This document shows, in pieces, positions 22,601-30,219 of a stretch of DNA of 64,000 nucleotides. Every line of letters starts with the position of its first letter. Within the stretch, counting starts at the first letter, position 1. The stretch covers positions 186,001 to 250,000 of the forward strand of contig CAMCVH010000001.1 in NCBI GenBank assembly GCA_945881875.1, written 5' to 3'. This DNA is from Polynucleobacter meluiroseus. Its GTDB lineage: Bacteria > Pseudomonadota > Gammaproteobacteria > Burkholderiales > Burkholderiaceae. A model generated the notes under the pieces. It saw only the letters and a list, made by a program, of their open reading frames with translations, did no database searches and was not told the DNA's origin. A program made the position numbers and the translations under genes.

Positions 22601-23608
22601 ACTCAAGATCAAAGCCAAGTTCGGGGACTTCAATCTCTTCAAGCACTAAAGGGTTTAAAAACTTCAGATCAAAATTTACGATCTAACTCCTCATCGATGG
22701 TTGCTCAACACAAGCCATCCGCTGGGACCATGCCTTCTTTATCCCAAACAGAGCAAATTAAGGATTGGTGTTTTGGTGAATTACCTGAGATGTTGGAAAT
22801 TAAAAGAGGTAAGCAAACGCTTTATGGTTATCCAGCATTAGTTGATCATCAAACGCATTGCGATATTGAGGTATTTGATGATCCTGAGATAGCTAGAAGA
22901 AATCATCGTCAGGGTTTGAGGCGATTGTTTGCATTACCAATGAAAGAAACTATTAAATCTCTTCATAAGCAATTACCAGGAGCTAGAGACTTAAGTTTAC
23001 TTTTTATGAACATTGGCTCGTCTGATGAGCTGATGACTCAGATCATAGAACTTGCGCTAGATCGAGCTTGCTTAACTGAGCCGCTTCCAAACAATGATTT
23101 ATCATTTAAAGAGCGTTTAGATGCTGGTAAGCCTAAGTTAGCTCTGATTGCTCAAGAGATCGCCCGGCACGCTTTGGCAAGTCTTCAGGCCTTTGCAGAT
23201 CTTCAGAAAAAAATGTCAGCATTAAAGGCGCTCTCTAGTTCTGCGCATGCAGATGTTAGTACTCAAGTCCAAAAATTGATTCATGCTCAATTTATAGCTG
23301 TAACGCCTTATGAATCTCTGGTGCATATTCCAAGGTATCTCAAAGCTATTTTGATGAGGATTGAGAAGTTAAGAACAAATCCTACTCGTGATGCTCAACT
23401 TCAAACAGAGTGGCAATCTATTTACAACCCATGGCTTAAATTGATTCAGTCTCAAAAAGTTTATGGTGGATCTGTTGATGGCCGACTTGATGATATCCGC
23501 TGGCAGTTAGAGGAATTACGTGTGGCTCTTTTTGCGCAAGAGTTGAAGACTCCTACGCCGATGTCAACCAAGCGGTTGCAGAAAATCTTAGAGAGTCTCC
23601 GCAAATAA
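19610..23608 (+). CDS. hrpA: ATP-dependent RNA helicase HrpA (DEAH box)
   Basis: HrpA is a very large DEAH-box RNA helicase; in E. coli it acts on mRNA and rescues stalled or collided ribosomes. The 1332 aa length fits the family. Motif I GETGSGKTT is at residues 46-54, motif II DEAH at 147-150, and motif III SATI and motif VI QRAGRCGR follow, then the HA2/OB region and the long family-specific C-terminal half (DUF3418). GTG 19610 is the called start; GTG 19625 (starting at Gln7) is an alternative. Neither has a Shine-Dalgarno, and the gene abuts argA divergently with one base between. Confidence 0.95.
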   Translation: MENYRVQPAKITKNLKIQFPEALPVSGQREKITQALEQNQVIIVCGETGSGKTTQLPKICLAMGRGRANGTEKLIGHTQPRRIAATSTAKRIAQEIGSPIGEDVGYQVRFADKTSPTASIKLMTDGILLAETQRDPMLNAYDTIIIDEAHERSLNIDFLLGYLRQLLPKRPDLKVIVTSATIDADRFARHFGTPDQPAPVIEVSGRLFPVEVRYRALQIEGKKDTREIPEAVVDGINELWGQGPQSSGDILVFLPGEREIRDCTEAIRKDHVLNQRFHVEVLSLFARQSVNEQEKVFQGGGGRRIILATNVAETSLTVPGIRFVIDVGLARVKRYSYRNKVEQLQIEAISQAAANQRAGRCGRVSDGICIRLYAECDYLARPKFTDPEILRSSLAAVILRMRALKLPRIQDFPFIEPPLGRAITDGIQLLEELGAMESEGPRQGALTPIGKQLAALPLDPRVGRMLLAAKEHQALREVLIIATAMASQDPRDRPMEYAQAADAAHKTFADERSEFLSFVKIWDWYQDALVNKQSNRQLENLCKSKFISPRRMREWRDVHGQLHRSLMEQGWKENESAATFEQIHLSLLTGLLGNIAKKSEDDKNGPDIYEGARGIKLNIWPGSTIGKKAGAWILASELVETSRMFARTIAKIEPQWVEKVAAHRLLKTWSDPFWDSRQGEVMAHERGTLYGLPIYHGRKVRFSPKDPEEARRIFIQRALVEAELLGQAEAASSQKQSGSILSFFWHNQSLIEQIEALEHRSRRQDVLVDEELLYAFYDQHLSKDVLSRVSLETWLKSDTKNPNLLKLDKSDLMRHEAAGITLDRYPKTMKMAGGEVQLSYHFEPGSPKDGVTMIVPLALLNQIDQRRCEWLVPGLCIEKTQLYIKSLPQKLRRNCVPLPEYSKKFVERLTEANAFGEGDFLEALIADIRINTQVQTHRAEYRPENLPTHCFMNFRLVDEYGRQIDLDRNLGKLRSEHAQSARDVFQEVAASAVSQLQTQDQSQVRGLQSLQALKGLKTSDQNLRSNSSSMVAQHKPSAGTMPSLSQTEQIKDWCFGELPEMLEIKRGKQTLYGYPALVDHQTHCDIEVFDDPEIARRNHRQGLRRLFALPMKETIKSLHKQLPGARDLSLLFMNIGSSDELMTQIIELALDRACLTEPLPNNDLSFKERLDAGKPKLALIAQEIARHALASLQAFADLQKKMSALKALSSSAHADVSTQVQKLIHAQFIAVTPYESLVHIPRYLKAILMRIEKLRTNPTRDAQLQTEWQSIYNPWLKLIQSQKVYGGSVDGRLDDIRWQLEELRVALFAQELKTPTPMSTKRLQKILESLRK
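19617..19646 (-). promoter_or_regulatory. Candidate argA promoter inside the 5' end of hrpA
   Basis: On the minus strand TTGTTA (19646-19641), an 18-base spacer and a perfect TATAAT (19622-19617) precede argA. Expected initiation is near 19610, one or two bases before the argA ATG at 19608. The elements lie within the first codons of hrpA. Confidence 0.5.
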
Positions 23609-23620
23609 CCACTTCCTTTT

Positions 23621-23648
23621 TTGTAGCGGCTTGCTATTTTGTTATACT
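23621..23648 (+). promoter_or_regulatory. Weak candidate promoter before the 98-aa gene
   Basis: TTGTAG (23621-23626), a 16-base spacer and TATACT (23643-23648) lie after hrpA. The -10 is one mismatch from consensus but the -35 matches only in TTG. No terminator was seen after hrpA. Confidence 0.3.
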
Positions 23649-23705
23649 TATAAAAAACATAAGCAATTAACTCGGTTCAATATTTAATCTTATAAAAGGA
23701 GAAAA

Positions 23706-24002
23706 ATGGTTATTTTTGATACATTGCAATCTGTCAATGATTTGACTGAGTCAGGAATGGATATACAGCAAGCTAAATCAATAACAGGCCTTTTTAAAAA
23801 ATTGATTGAAGGTCAATACAGTCATCTCGCAACAAAGCAAGATTTAGATAAGTTATCCACAGAGTGTAAGGCTGATATTTTTGAACTTAAAACAGAAATA
23901 AGCTCAGTTAAGTCTGAAATAAAGTCGATTAAATGGTTGCTTAGTGCCTTTGGTGCAATAGTGATGGTTGCTATTGTTCAGCATAACTTTATTCATTCAT
24001 AG
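23706..24002 (+). CDS. Small coiled-coil membrane-anchored protein (DUF1640-like)
   Basis: A 98 aa protein of unknown function. It has an N-terminal helical segment (FDTLQSVNDLTESGMD), the ATKQDLDKL phrase typical of DUF1640-type bacterial coiled-coil proteins, a charged heptad-like coil (about residues 40-76), and one C-terminal transmembrane helix (77-92, KWLLSAFGAIVMVAIV). The architecture suggests a tail-anchored oligomeric protein. A strong Shine-Dalgarno (AAAGGAG, 23695-23701) supports the start. Such small proteins are often found beside toxins or mobile DNA, but no partner is obvious here. The family assignment is by style and not by search. Confidence 0.7.
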   Translation: MVIFDTLQSVNDLTESGMDIQQAKSITGLFKKLIEGQYSHLATKQDLDKLSTECKADIFELKTEISSVKSEIKSIKWLLSAFGAIVMVAIVQHNFIHS

Positions 24003-24132
24003 AAATCAAACTCGCAACTTGGAATAGGAGCGAGAAATTGGATAATTGGATTTAATTAATAAATCACTCGTTTATCAAAAAAATCTGTAGTGTTTTTATG
24101 ACTTTTAGCATTTTGAGTCTTAAAATAAGAGG

Positions 24133-25161
24133 ATGCTTAATTCATCTTCTTCACAAATCAAGAAAATACCTCTTTTATCGGCATTAGCCCTAAGTTTTGC
24201 TGCTTTTATGAGTATTTCTGTTAACGCAAAAGTTCCTGAAGCTAAAGCTGGGGATAGAAAAACAGCGATTGTTCTTAATTCTGGTGAGGCCAGCGTTAGT
24301 TTGATAGATATGACCACTCGAGAAGTTTTTAAAACTTTCCCGATTGGTAAAGAGCCGCATCATCTAATGATCACTCCTGATCAAAAGTCTGTTTTGGTCG
24401 CAAATGCTGCCGGAGATGATGTTGTCTTTTTAGATCCTAAGACTGGCGATGTGCAACGTCGATTACCTAATATTATTGATCCATACCATATTGGATATTC
24501 TCCAGATAAGAAGTGGTTCGTTGCAGCGGGTAATCGCTTAGACCGTGTTGATATTTACAAAGCCAATGGTCAAGAATTGACCATGAGTAAGATTGTCAAA
24601 GCCTCAAAAACACCTAGTCATATTGCTTTTACTTCCAACAGCAAAATTACTTTTGTGACTTTACAAGACTCCAACGAATTGATTGCTATCGATCTAGCCT
24701 CTCAAGAGATCATTTGGCGTATGACAATTGGCAAAATGCCTGCAGGTGTTTGGATGACCCCAGGTGATAAGTATTTATTAATTGGGTTAACTGGTTCTGA
24801 TAACGTGCAAGTCATCGATTGGAAAAATCAAAAGATTATTAAAGAAATTAAAACTGGCAAAGGCGCACATAACTTTAGACCTTTGGGTGATAAGCGCCAT
24901 ATATTCCTGACTAATCGCGTTGATTCAACGATCAGTATTTTAGATATGGTCAAGCTTGAAAAGGTTGCTGATATTACAGGTTTACCATCAGGACCAGATT
25001 GCATGGATATAACACCTGATGGTAAAGAGCTATGGGTGACATTTCGCTTTGCTAAAAAGGTCGGAATTATTGATATTGCTAGCAGAAAGCTGATCTCAAC
25101 TATTCCTGTGGGTAAAAGTCCTCATGGCATATTTTTTCATCCAAGTGCGCCATGGCAATAA
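24133..25161 (+). CDS. Exported YVTN-family beta-propeller repeat protein
   Basis: A 342 aa protein with an N-terminal signal peptide (about residues 1-32, ending SVNAK) and repeated YVTN/YncE-type propeller blades: SLIDMTTREVFKTFPIGKEPHH, PDQKSVLVANAAGDDV and the IIDIASRKLISTIPVGKSPHG close are recognisable. These proteins are periplasmic or secreted; YncE binds DNA in vitro, but most members have no known role. No catalytic motif is visible. AGAGG directly abuts the ATG, too close for a normal Shine-Dalgarno, yet no other start precedes the signal peptide. It lies upstream of the deacetylase-like gene and may be co-transcribed with it. Confidence 0.8.
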   Translation: MLNSSSSQIKKIPLLSALALSFAAFMSISVNAKVPEAKAGDRKTAIVLNSGEASVSLIDMTTREVFKTFPIGKEPHHLMITPDQKSVLVANAAGDDVVFLDPKTGDVQRRLPNIIDPYHIGYSPDKKWFVAAGNRLDRVDIYKANGQELTMSKIVKASKTPSHIAFTSNSKITFVTLQDSNELIAIDLASQEIIWRMTIGKMPAGVWMTPGDKYLLIGLTGSDNVQVIDWKNQKIIKEIKTGKGAHNFRPLGDKRHIFLTNRVDSTISILDMVKLEKVADITGLPSGPDCMDITPDGKELWVTFRFAKKVGIIDIASRKLISTIPVGKSPHGIFFHPSAPWQ

Positions 25162-25197
25162 CCAGCAAATTTTTAGCTCAATAGGAGAGGGGCTAGC

Positions 25198-25965
25198 TTG
25201 AAGATTTTTTTATCCTCACTCTACTTCTTTAGCGCTGTTACTTTCGCCGCAACTTGTAATAAGCCGGTTTATATAACATTTGATACTGGGAATATGGCTG
25301 TTGCGGAATACGTTTCCAGCACTCTCAGTAAGCACCAAGTTAAAGCCACATTTTTTTTGGCTAATGAAAAAACCAAGCGAGGTGATTTTTCTCTTGATGA
25401 CTCTTGGTCTTCTTTTTGGAAAAATTTAAAAAAAGAAGGGCATGTTTTTGGTAACCATACCTATCAACATACTTATTTCATCAATGATTTAGATAATAAT
25501 AAAGTCTTGGTCCGACCTCAATTTGGACCACATGCAGGTAAGAAGGTGACTATTGATCAACTGAATTTATGCAGTGAATTGCAGTTGGTGAACGAACGTT
25601 TTAAGAAAATGACTGGCTATTCTTTGGATCCTATTTGGAGAGCTCCCGGTGGGAAAGTTTCTCCTCAATATATCGAAATGGGACATATCTGTGGCTATAC
25701 CCATGTCGGCTGGTCTCCAGCTGGTTTTTTAGGCGATGAGCTATCTTCTGAAAAGTTCTCTAACAAACACCTTTTAGATAAAGCTTTGAGGGAAATACGC
25801 TCGGGTGATGTATTGATGGCACATTTAGGAATTTGGTCCCGGCAAGATGCTTGGGCTCCTGCTGTTTTGGAGCCTTTGATTGTTGGCTTGAAGGAAAAAG
25901 GTTTTTGTTTTGAAACTATTAATCAAACCAAGCGTAATTCCCAATTTTCTAGAATAATCCAGTAA
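25198..25965 (+). CDS. Exported polysaccharide deacetylase-like (NodB fold) protein
   Basis: A 255 aa carbohydrate esterase family 4-like protein with a short signal peptide (about 1-18). NodB motifs are recognisable: motif 1 as TFDTG (27-31), motif 2 HTYQH (H87, H91), motif 3 RAPGG (148-152) and a late LMAHLG (H209). Motif 1 is normally TFDDG; here the second Asp, a metal ligand, is Thr30, so metal binding or activity may differ. The start is TTG with a good Shine-Dalgarno (AGGAGAGG); no ATG exists upstream of motif 1. The next gene starts immediately after its TAA. Substrate unknown; peptidoglycan or exopolysaccharide is usual for the fold. Confidence 0.8.
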   Translation: MKIFLSSLYFFSAVTFAATCNKPVYITFDTGNMAVAEYVSSTLSKHQVKATFFLANEKTKRGDFSLDDSWSSFWKNLKKEGHVFGNHTYQHTYFINDLDNNKVLVRPQFGPHAGKKVTIDQLNLCSELQLVNERFKKMTGYSLDPIWRAPGGKVSPQYIEMGHICGYTHVGWSPAGFLGDELSSEKFSNKHLLDKALREIRSGDVLMAHLGIWSRQDAWAPAVLEPLIVGLKEKGFCFETINQTKRNSQFSRIIQ

Positions 25966-26925
25966 ATGAACTCATTAGTTACCTGGTATTCAAATATCCA
26001 AGAGTGGATGATGCAAAACATTGTTTTGCCGATACTCTATGCAACTAATGGGATGGGGCATGCTGATGATGCGGTGACTGGTCTTGATTGGTTTCTTTTA
26101 GGATTAATTCAAGTAATTGTGATTGCATTAGTTTTTAAGCCGATTGAGAATTTAGTTCCTGCTGAAGATGCCAGTAAACATAGCAAAAAGAATCTACAAA
26201 TTTCTGATGTCTTTTACACCTTAATTCATCGCTTGGGAATTTTTAAGTTGGTTCTTTTTTTCGCTTTTTCAGATTTATTCTTTTGGTTTGATGCTCAACT
26301 TCACGATGTTGGTTACAAACAATTGAATGTTGAAAATTGGATACCTGGAATAACCTCTATTCCGCTAATCAGTTTTTTAATTTATTTAGTCATCATTGAT
26401 TTTTTTGAATACGCTTACCACCGCTCCTCACATAAATTAAATTGGTGGTGGCAACTTCATGCCTTGCATCATAGTCAGCAATATATGACTGTTTGGAGTG
26501 ATAACAGAAACCATGTTTTGGATGATTTGATGCACGCTGCATTTTTTGCAGTTTTAGCATTGATGATTGGAGTTGAGCCCATCCAATTCCTCTGGATAAT
26601 TGCACTAGGTCAACTGGTACAGAGCTGGCAGCACGGTAATTTAAATTTAGACCATGGTTGGTTTAAATATGTGTTGATATCTCCTAAGTTCCATCGTTTA
26701 CACCATGCAGTTGGGATGGGTCACGAAGTTGAGGGTCGTCCAGGTGTTTTGGGCGGTTGCAACTTTGGTGTTCTTTTCCCTTGGTGGGATATGGCTTTAG
26801 GAACTGCTCGTTTTAGTCAGGAAGTTCATCCGACAGGTGTTAGAGGTTTGACCGTTTCTAATAATCCTCTTCGTCATCAATGGCATGGTTTAGTACATTC
26901 TTTTAAATCATTGCTTTCAAAATAA
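25966..26925 (+). CDS. Sterol desaturase / fatty acid hydroxylase family membrane protein
   Basis: A 319 aa integral membrane di-iron oxygenase of the fatty-acid hydroxylase superfamily. The histidine clusters that bind iron are intact: H152-x3-H156 (HRSSH), H165-xx-HH (HALHH), H223 (WQHGN) and H243-xx-HH (HRLHH). Hydrophobic segments near residues 42-58, 92-106, 130-147 and 191-218 fit a multi-pass protein. The ATG directly abuts the stop of the deacetylase-like gene. The substrate could be a fatty acid, carotenoid or hopanoid/sterol-type lipid; nothing in the sequence decides. Confidence 0.85.
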   Translation: MNSLVTWYSNIQEWMMQNIVLPILYATNGMGHADDAVTGLDWFLLGLIQVIVIALVFKPIENLVPAEDASKHSKKNLQISDVFYTLIHRLGIFKLVLFFAFSDLFFWFDAQLHDVGYKQLNVENWIPGITSIPLISFLIYLVIIDFFEYAYHRSSHKLNWWWQLHALHHSQQYMTVWSDNRNHVLDDLMHAAFFAVLALMIGVEPIQFLWIIALGQLVQSWQHGNLNLDHGWFKYVLISPKFHRLHHAVGMGHEVEGRPGVLGGCNFGVLFPWWDMALGTARFSQEVHPTGVRGLTVSNNPLRHQWHGLVHSFKSLLSK

Positions 26926-26940
26926 ATCTGAAGGTACAAC

Positions 26941-27747
26941 TTGTTTAGATCATTCGGCTTAGCTCTCATAGGATTACTCCATCCTAGAATTATTTGGCTC
27001 ACCTTTAGACCATTTATTCTGTTGAGCCTTCTTTGGGGAATTCTTTTTTACTTCATCTGGGAAAAATCCATTGCCATCATGAGTGATTTGATTACCAATT
27101 CATTTATTACATCATGGCTTGCAGATTTGATGACCACTGCTGGTTGGGACGAGCTGCGTGCTGTAGTTGCACCACTATTATTTGTGGGCCTCCTAATTCC
27201 AATCATTACTATTTCACTCTTAATTTTTATTGCGTTTACATCAGTTCCTGGGGTGGTGAAGCATTTATCCAAACAAAAACATTACCTTTCTATGTATGAG
27301 GCTAAGGGTGGTGGATTGATTGGCAGTATTGGCTATTCTTTTATCTCTATTTTGATATGTTTGGTTTTACTGTTATTGACGCTACCTTTTTGGTGGATGC
27401 CTCCCATGGTGGCAATCATTCCGCCTTTATTGTGGGGTTGGTTGACGATGCGATTGATGACTTATGATGTCCTTGCTCAACATGCCAGCGCTGATGAGCG
27501 TGCTGTCCTCATAAGTAAACATAAATGGACTTTATTAATAATGGGTGTCATTTCTGGATTGTTGGGTGCAGTTCCAACCTTCTTTTGGGCAACATCAGCA
27601 TTTGCTTTGGTATTCTTCCCATTAGTTTCTTTTTTTGCTCTTTGGGTGTACTCCATGGTTTTCATTTTCTCAACCCTATGGTTTGCACACTATCTCTTAG
27701 AAGAGCTTCGTTTAGAAAGGCTTAACGGTGTCATTGATGTCTCTTGA
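26941..27747 (+). CDS. EI24 domain-containing (CysZ-like) membrane protein
   Basis: A 268 aa multi-pass inner-membrane protein of the EI24/CysZ family. It has about six hydrophobic stretches, including FRPFILLSLLWGILFYFIW, VAPLLFVGLLIPIITISLLI and SFISILICLVLLLLTLPFWW, and the conserved YDVLAQHASADER loop. CysZ is a sulfate transporter in E. coli, but the betaproteobacterial EI24 proteins beside a molybdopterin-binding protein and glnA have no proven role. The start is TTG, supported by GAAGG six bases upstream; the first in-frame ATG is far inside. The stop overlaps the next gene. Confidence 0.82.
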   Translation: MFRSFGLALIGLLHPRIIWLTFRPFILLSLLWGILFYFIWEKSIAIMSDLITNSFITSWLADLMTTAGWDELRAVVAPLLFVGLLIPIITISLLIFIAFTSVPGVVKHLSKQKHYLSMYEAKGGGLIGSIGYSFISILICLVLLLLTLPFWWMPPMVAIIPPLLWGWLTMRLMTYDVLAQHASADERAVLISKHKWTLLIMGVISGLLGAVPTFFWATSAFALVFFPLVSFFALWVYSMVFIFSTLWFAHYLLEELRLERLNGVIDVS

Positions 27748-28585
27748 TTCTAATAAAAGAAAATTTAGATTGATCATTATTGGCGATGAGATTTTGTCGG
27801 GTAAGCGGCAGGATAAACATATGTCAAAACTGATTGAACTTTTATCTGAAAGAAGTCTCTCTTTGAGTCACGTTGAGTATGTTGTGGACGAACGTGAGTC
27901 AATTACAGAAGTTTTAAAGCGAAGCTTTGCAAGCGGCGACATTGTTTTCAGTACGGGTGGGATCGGCTCAACGCCTGATGACCATACAAGGCAATGCGCT
28001 GCAGCTGCTTTAGGGGTGGAATTAGTTTTGCATCCTGAGGCTCAGCAATTAATTACTCAAAGAATCGTTACCAATGCGGATGGTGACCCTGTCAAGTTAG
28101 ACCTTACAACAAGAGAAAATCTTCAACGCATGAAGATGGGTGAGTTTCCATTCGGTAGTCAAATTATCCCTAATTCCTACAACCAGATCCCTGGCTTTAG
28201 GATTCATGAGCATTATTTTATGCCTGGCTTTCCGGTGATGGCTGAGCCTATGATGATTTGGGTTTTAGATCACCTTTATTCTGAACTTTGTCACAAGCAA
28301 GACCATATTGAACGTAGTTTTATCGTCCCCCTAGCTATGGAAGCGAATTTGACTCCCTTAATGGAAAATATTGAGAGTCGTTTCCCTGCTGTAAAGGTTT
28401 TTAGCCTTCCATCAGTAGGAGACCCTAAAAGATCAGGTATTTTCTCCAGGCGCCATATTGAGTTGGGTCTAAAAGGTCAGACTAATGGGGTTTTGAGTGC
28501 TTTTCCCATTTTACGCCAAGGGGTTCATGATTTAGGTCACGAAACTCATGACTTACCCATAAATGGAGCCACTGCGGGCTCGTGA
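27728..28585 (+). CDS. Molybdopterin-binding domain protein (CinA/MoaB N-terminal type)
   Basis: A 285 aa protein with the MoCF-binding fold found in MoaB/MogA and the N-terminal half of CinA: IIIGDEILSGKRQDKH, VFSTGGIGSTPDDHT and PGFRIHEHYFMPGFPVM. The CinA C-terminal NMN deamidase domain is absent, so the label competence/damage-inducible protein A would mislead. I take GTG 27728 because AGAAAGG lies seven bases upstream; ATG 27737 is an alternative with poor spacing. It overlaps the EI24 gene by 20 bases. Biochemical role unknown; pyrophosphatase or cofactor-binding roles are known for relatives. Confidence 0.82.
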   Translation: MSLMSLDSNKRKFRLIIIGDEILSGKRQDKHMSKLIELLSERSLSLSHVEYVVDERESITEVLKRSFASGDIVFSTGGIGSTPDDHTRQCAAAALGVELVLHPEAQQLITQRIVTNADGDPVKLDLTTRENLQRMKMGEFPFGSQIIPNSYNQIPGFRIHEHYFMPGFPVMAEPMMIWVLDHLYSELCHKQDHIERSFIVPLAMEANLTPLMENIESRFPAVKVFSLPSVGDPKRSGIFSRRHIELGLKGQTNGVLSAFPILRQGVHDLGHETHDLPINGATAGS

Positions 28586-28601
28586 GTATTTTGGAGCTTA
28601 A

Positions 28602-28620
28602 TTGCACCAAAATAGTGCAA
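28602..28620. promoter_or_regulatory. NtrC-binding site upstream of glnA
   Basis: The 19-base near-palindrome TTGCACCAAAATAGTGCAA has inverted arms TTGCAC and GTGCAA and matches the NtrC consensus TGCACCA-N-TGGTGCA. It lies about 62 bases upstream of the sigma-54 -24 element, a normal enhancer distance. NtrC itself is encoded at 31363. Confidence 0.82.
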
Positions 28621-28680
28621 TTAAGTTTTATTTAATCGATTTTATTAGCCTAAAATACTCAAAATTCATGAAGTTTGTTT

Positions 28681-28696
28681 TGGCATGCTTCATGCA
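28681..28696 (+). promoter_or_regulatory. Sigma-54 (-24/-12) promoter of glnA
   Basis: TGGCAT (28681-28686) and ATGCA (28692-28696) form the -24/-12 pair; the invariant GG (28682-28683) and GC (28694-28695) are separated by exactly 10 bases, the spacing RpoN requires. Initiation is expected near 28706, giving a leader of about 64 bases with AGGAG before the glnA ATG. Confidence 0.85.
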
Positions 28697-28769
28697 TGAT
28701 TTGTATTAGCGGGTTATTTGATGAATTTTTTTGGATAACTTATTAAAGATTGTTTAACAGGAGATTTGG

Positions 28770-30188
28770 ATGACCACGAAGACCGTCGCAGATGTAATGA
28801 AGCTTGCGAAAGAAAAAGAAGTTACTTTTGTAGACTTCCGTTTCACAGATACCAAAGGTAAAGAGCAGCACGTATCAGTACCTGTTTCTCACTTTAATGA
28901 AGATAAATTTGAGAGCGGTCATGCATTTGACGGTTCTTCAATCGCTGGCTGGAAAGGTATTGAAGCATCAGATATGTTGTTGATTCCTGATCCAACAACA
29001 GCTTATATTGATCCATTTTATGAAGAGCCAACATTGGTTCTTTCATGTGACGTTATTGAGCCATCAGATGGCAAAGGTTACGACCGTGACCCACGATCTA
29101 TCGCTAAACGCGCTGAAGCCTACTTAAAGAGCACAGGCATTGGTGATACAGCCTTCTTTGGTCCAGAGCCTGAGTTTTTTGTATTTGACAGTGTTACTTG
29201 GGGCAACGATATGCAAGGTTGTTTCTTCAAAGTTGAATCTGAAGAGGCTAACTGGTCATCAGGCACAGTTTATGAGCACGGCAACACAGGTCACCGCCCA
29301 GGTAAAAAAGGTGGTTATTTCCCAGTAGCTCCAGTAGATACATTCCAAGATATGCGTTCTGAAATGTGTTTGATTCTTGAATCTCTTGGTATTCCAGTTG
29401 AAGTTCATCATCACGAAGTAGCAGGCCAAGGTCAAAATGAATTAGGCACAAGATTTAGCACATTGGTTCAACGTGCTGACTGGACTATCTTGCAAAAGTA
29501 CGTGATTCAAAACGTTGCTCACGCTTACGGTAAGACAGCGACATTTATGCCTAAGCCAATCGTTGGCGATAACGGTTCAGGTATGCACGTTCACCAGTCA
29601 ATCTGGAAAGACGGTCAAAACTTGTTCGCAGGCAACGGCTACGCTGGGTTGTCAGATTTAGCTTTGTACTACATCGGCGGTATCATCAAGCACGCACGTG
29701 CATTGAACGCAATTACAAACCCAGGTACTAACTCTTACAAGCGTTTGGTTCCAGGATTTGAGGCACCAGTTAAATTAGCTTACTCTGCTCGTAACCGTTC
29801 TGCTTCAATACGTATTCCTCACGTAGCTAATCCTAAGGGTCGTCGTATTGAGACTCGTTTCCCGGATCCTTTGGCGAACCCATACCTATGTTTCTCTGCA
29901 TTGATGATGGCTGGTTTGGATGGTATCCAAAACAAAATTCATCCAGGTGAAGCAGCTGACAAGAACTTGTATGACTTGCCGCCAGAAGAAGATGCAAAGA
30001 TTCCAACGGTATGTAACAGTTTGGATCAGGCTCTTGAGGCATTGAATGCTGACCGTGAGTTCTTAACTCGTGGTGGTGTATTCACAAACACAATGCTTGA
30101 TGCTTACATCGAATTGAAGATGGAAGAAGTTACACGCTTCCGTATGGCTGCTCACCCAGTCGAATTCGACATGTACTATTCACTCTAA
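28770..30188 (+). CDS. glnA: Glutamine synthetase, type I
   Basis: GlnA makes glutamine from glutamate, ammonia and ATP and is the main ammonium-assimilation enzyme. The protein is 472 aa, typical of the GSI-beta class regulated by adenylylation. Visible signatures are [12 protein letters not shown], the [10 protein letters not shown] metal site, the [19 protein letters not shown]-binding region, and the adenylylation loop [10 protein letters not shown] with Tyr401. Transcription is from a sigma-54/NtrC promoter just upstream. ntrB and ntrC follow, with a terminator-like hairpin inside the first codons of ntrB, so glnA mRNA should greatly exceed ntrBC mRNA. Confidence 0.98.
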   Translation: MTTKTVADVMKLAKEKEVTFVDFRFTDTKGKEQHVSVPVSHFNEDKFESGHAFDGSSIAGWKGIEASDMLLIPDPTTAYIDPFYEEPTLVLSCDVIEPSDGKGYDRDPRSIAKRAEAYLKSTGIGDTAFFGPEPEFFVFDSVTWGNDMQGCFFKVESEEANWSSGTVYEHGNTGHRPGKKGGYFPVAPVDTFQDMRSEMCLILESLGIPVEVHHHEVAGQGQNELGTRFSTLVQRADWTILQKYVIQNVAHAYGKTATFMPKPIVGDNGSGMHVHQSIWKDGQNLFAGNGYAGLSDLALYYIGGIIKHARALNAITNPGTNSYKRLVPGFEAPVKLAYSARNRSASIRIPHVANPKGRRIETRFPDPLANPYLCFSALMMAGLDGIQNKIHPGEAADKNLYDLPPEEDAKIPTVCNSLDQALEALNADREFLTRGGVFTNTMLDAYIELKMEEVTRFRMAAHPVEFDMYYSL

Positions 30189-30219
30189 TCGAGAGAGCAA
30201 AGTAAAGGATCGCGCAGGT

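Noticed and set aside
23853-23861. Perfect DnaA box TTATCCACA, and another on the minus strand at 62332-62340
   Set aside because: Both are single, lie inside coding sequence and lack clustering or an AT-rich unwinding region; one or so is expected by chance in 64 kb. No origin here.
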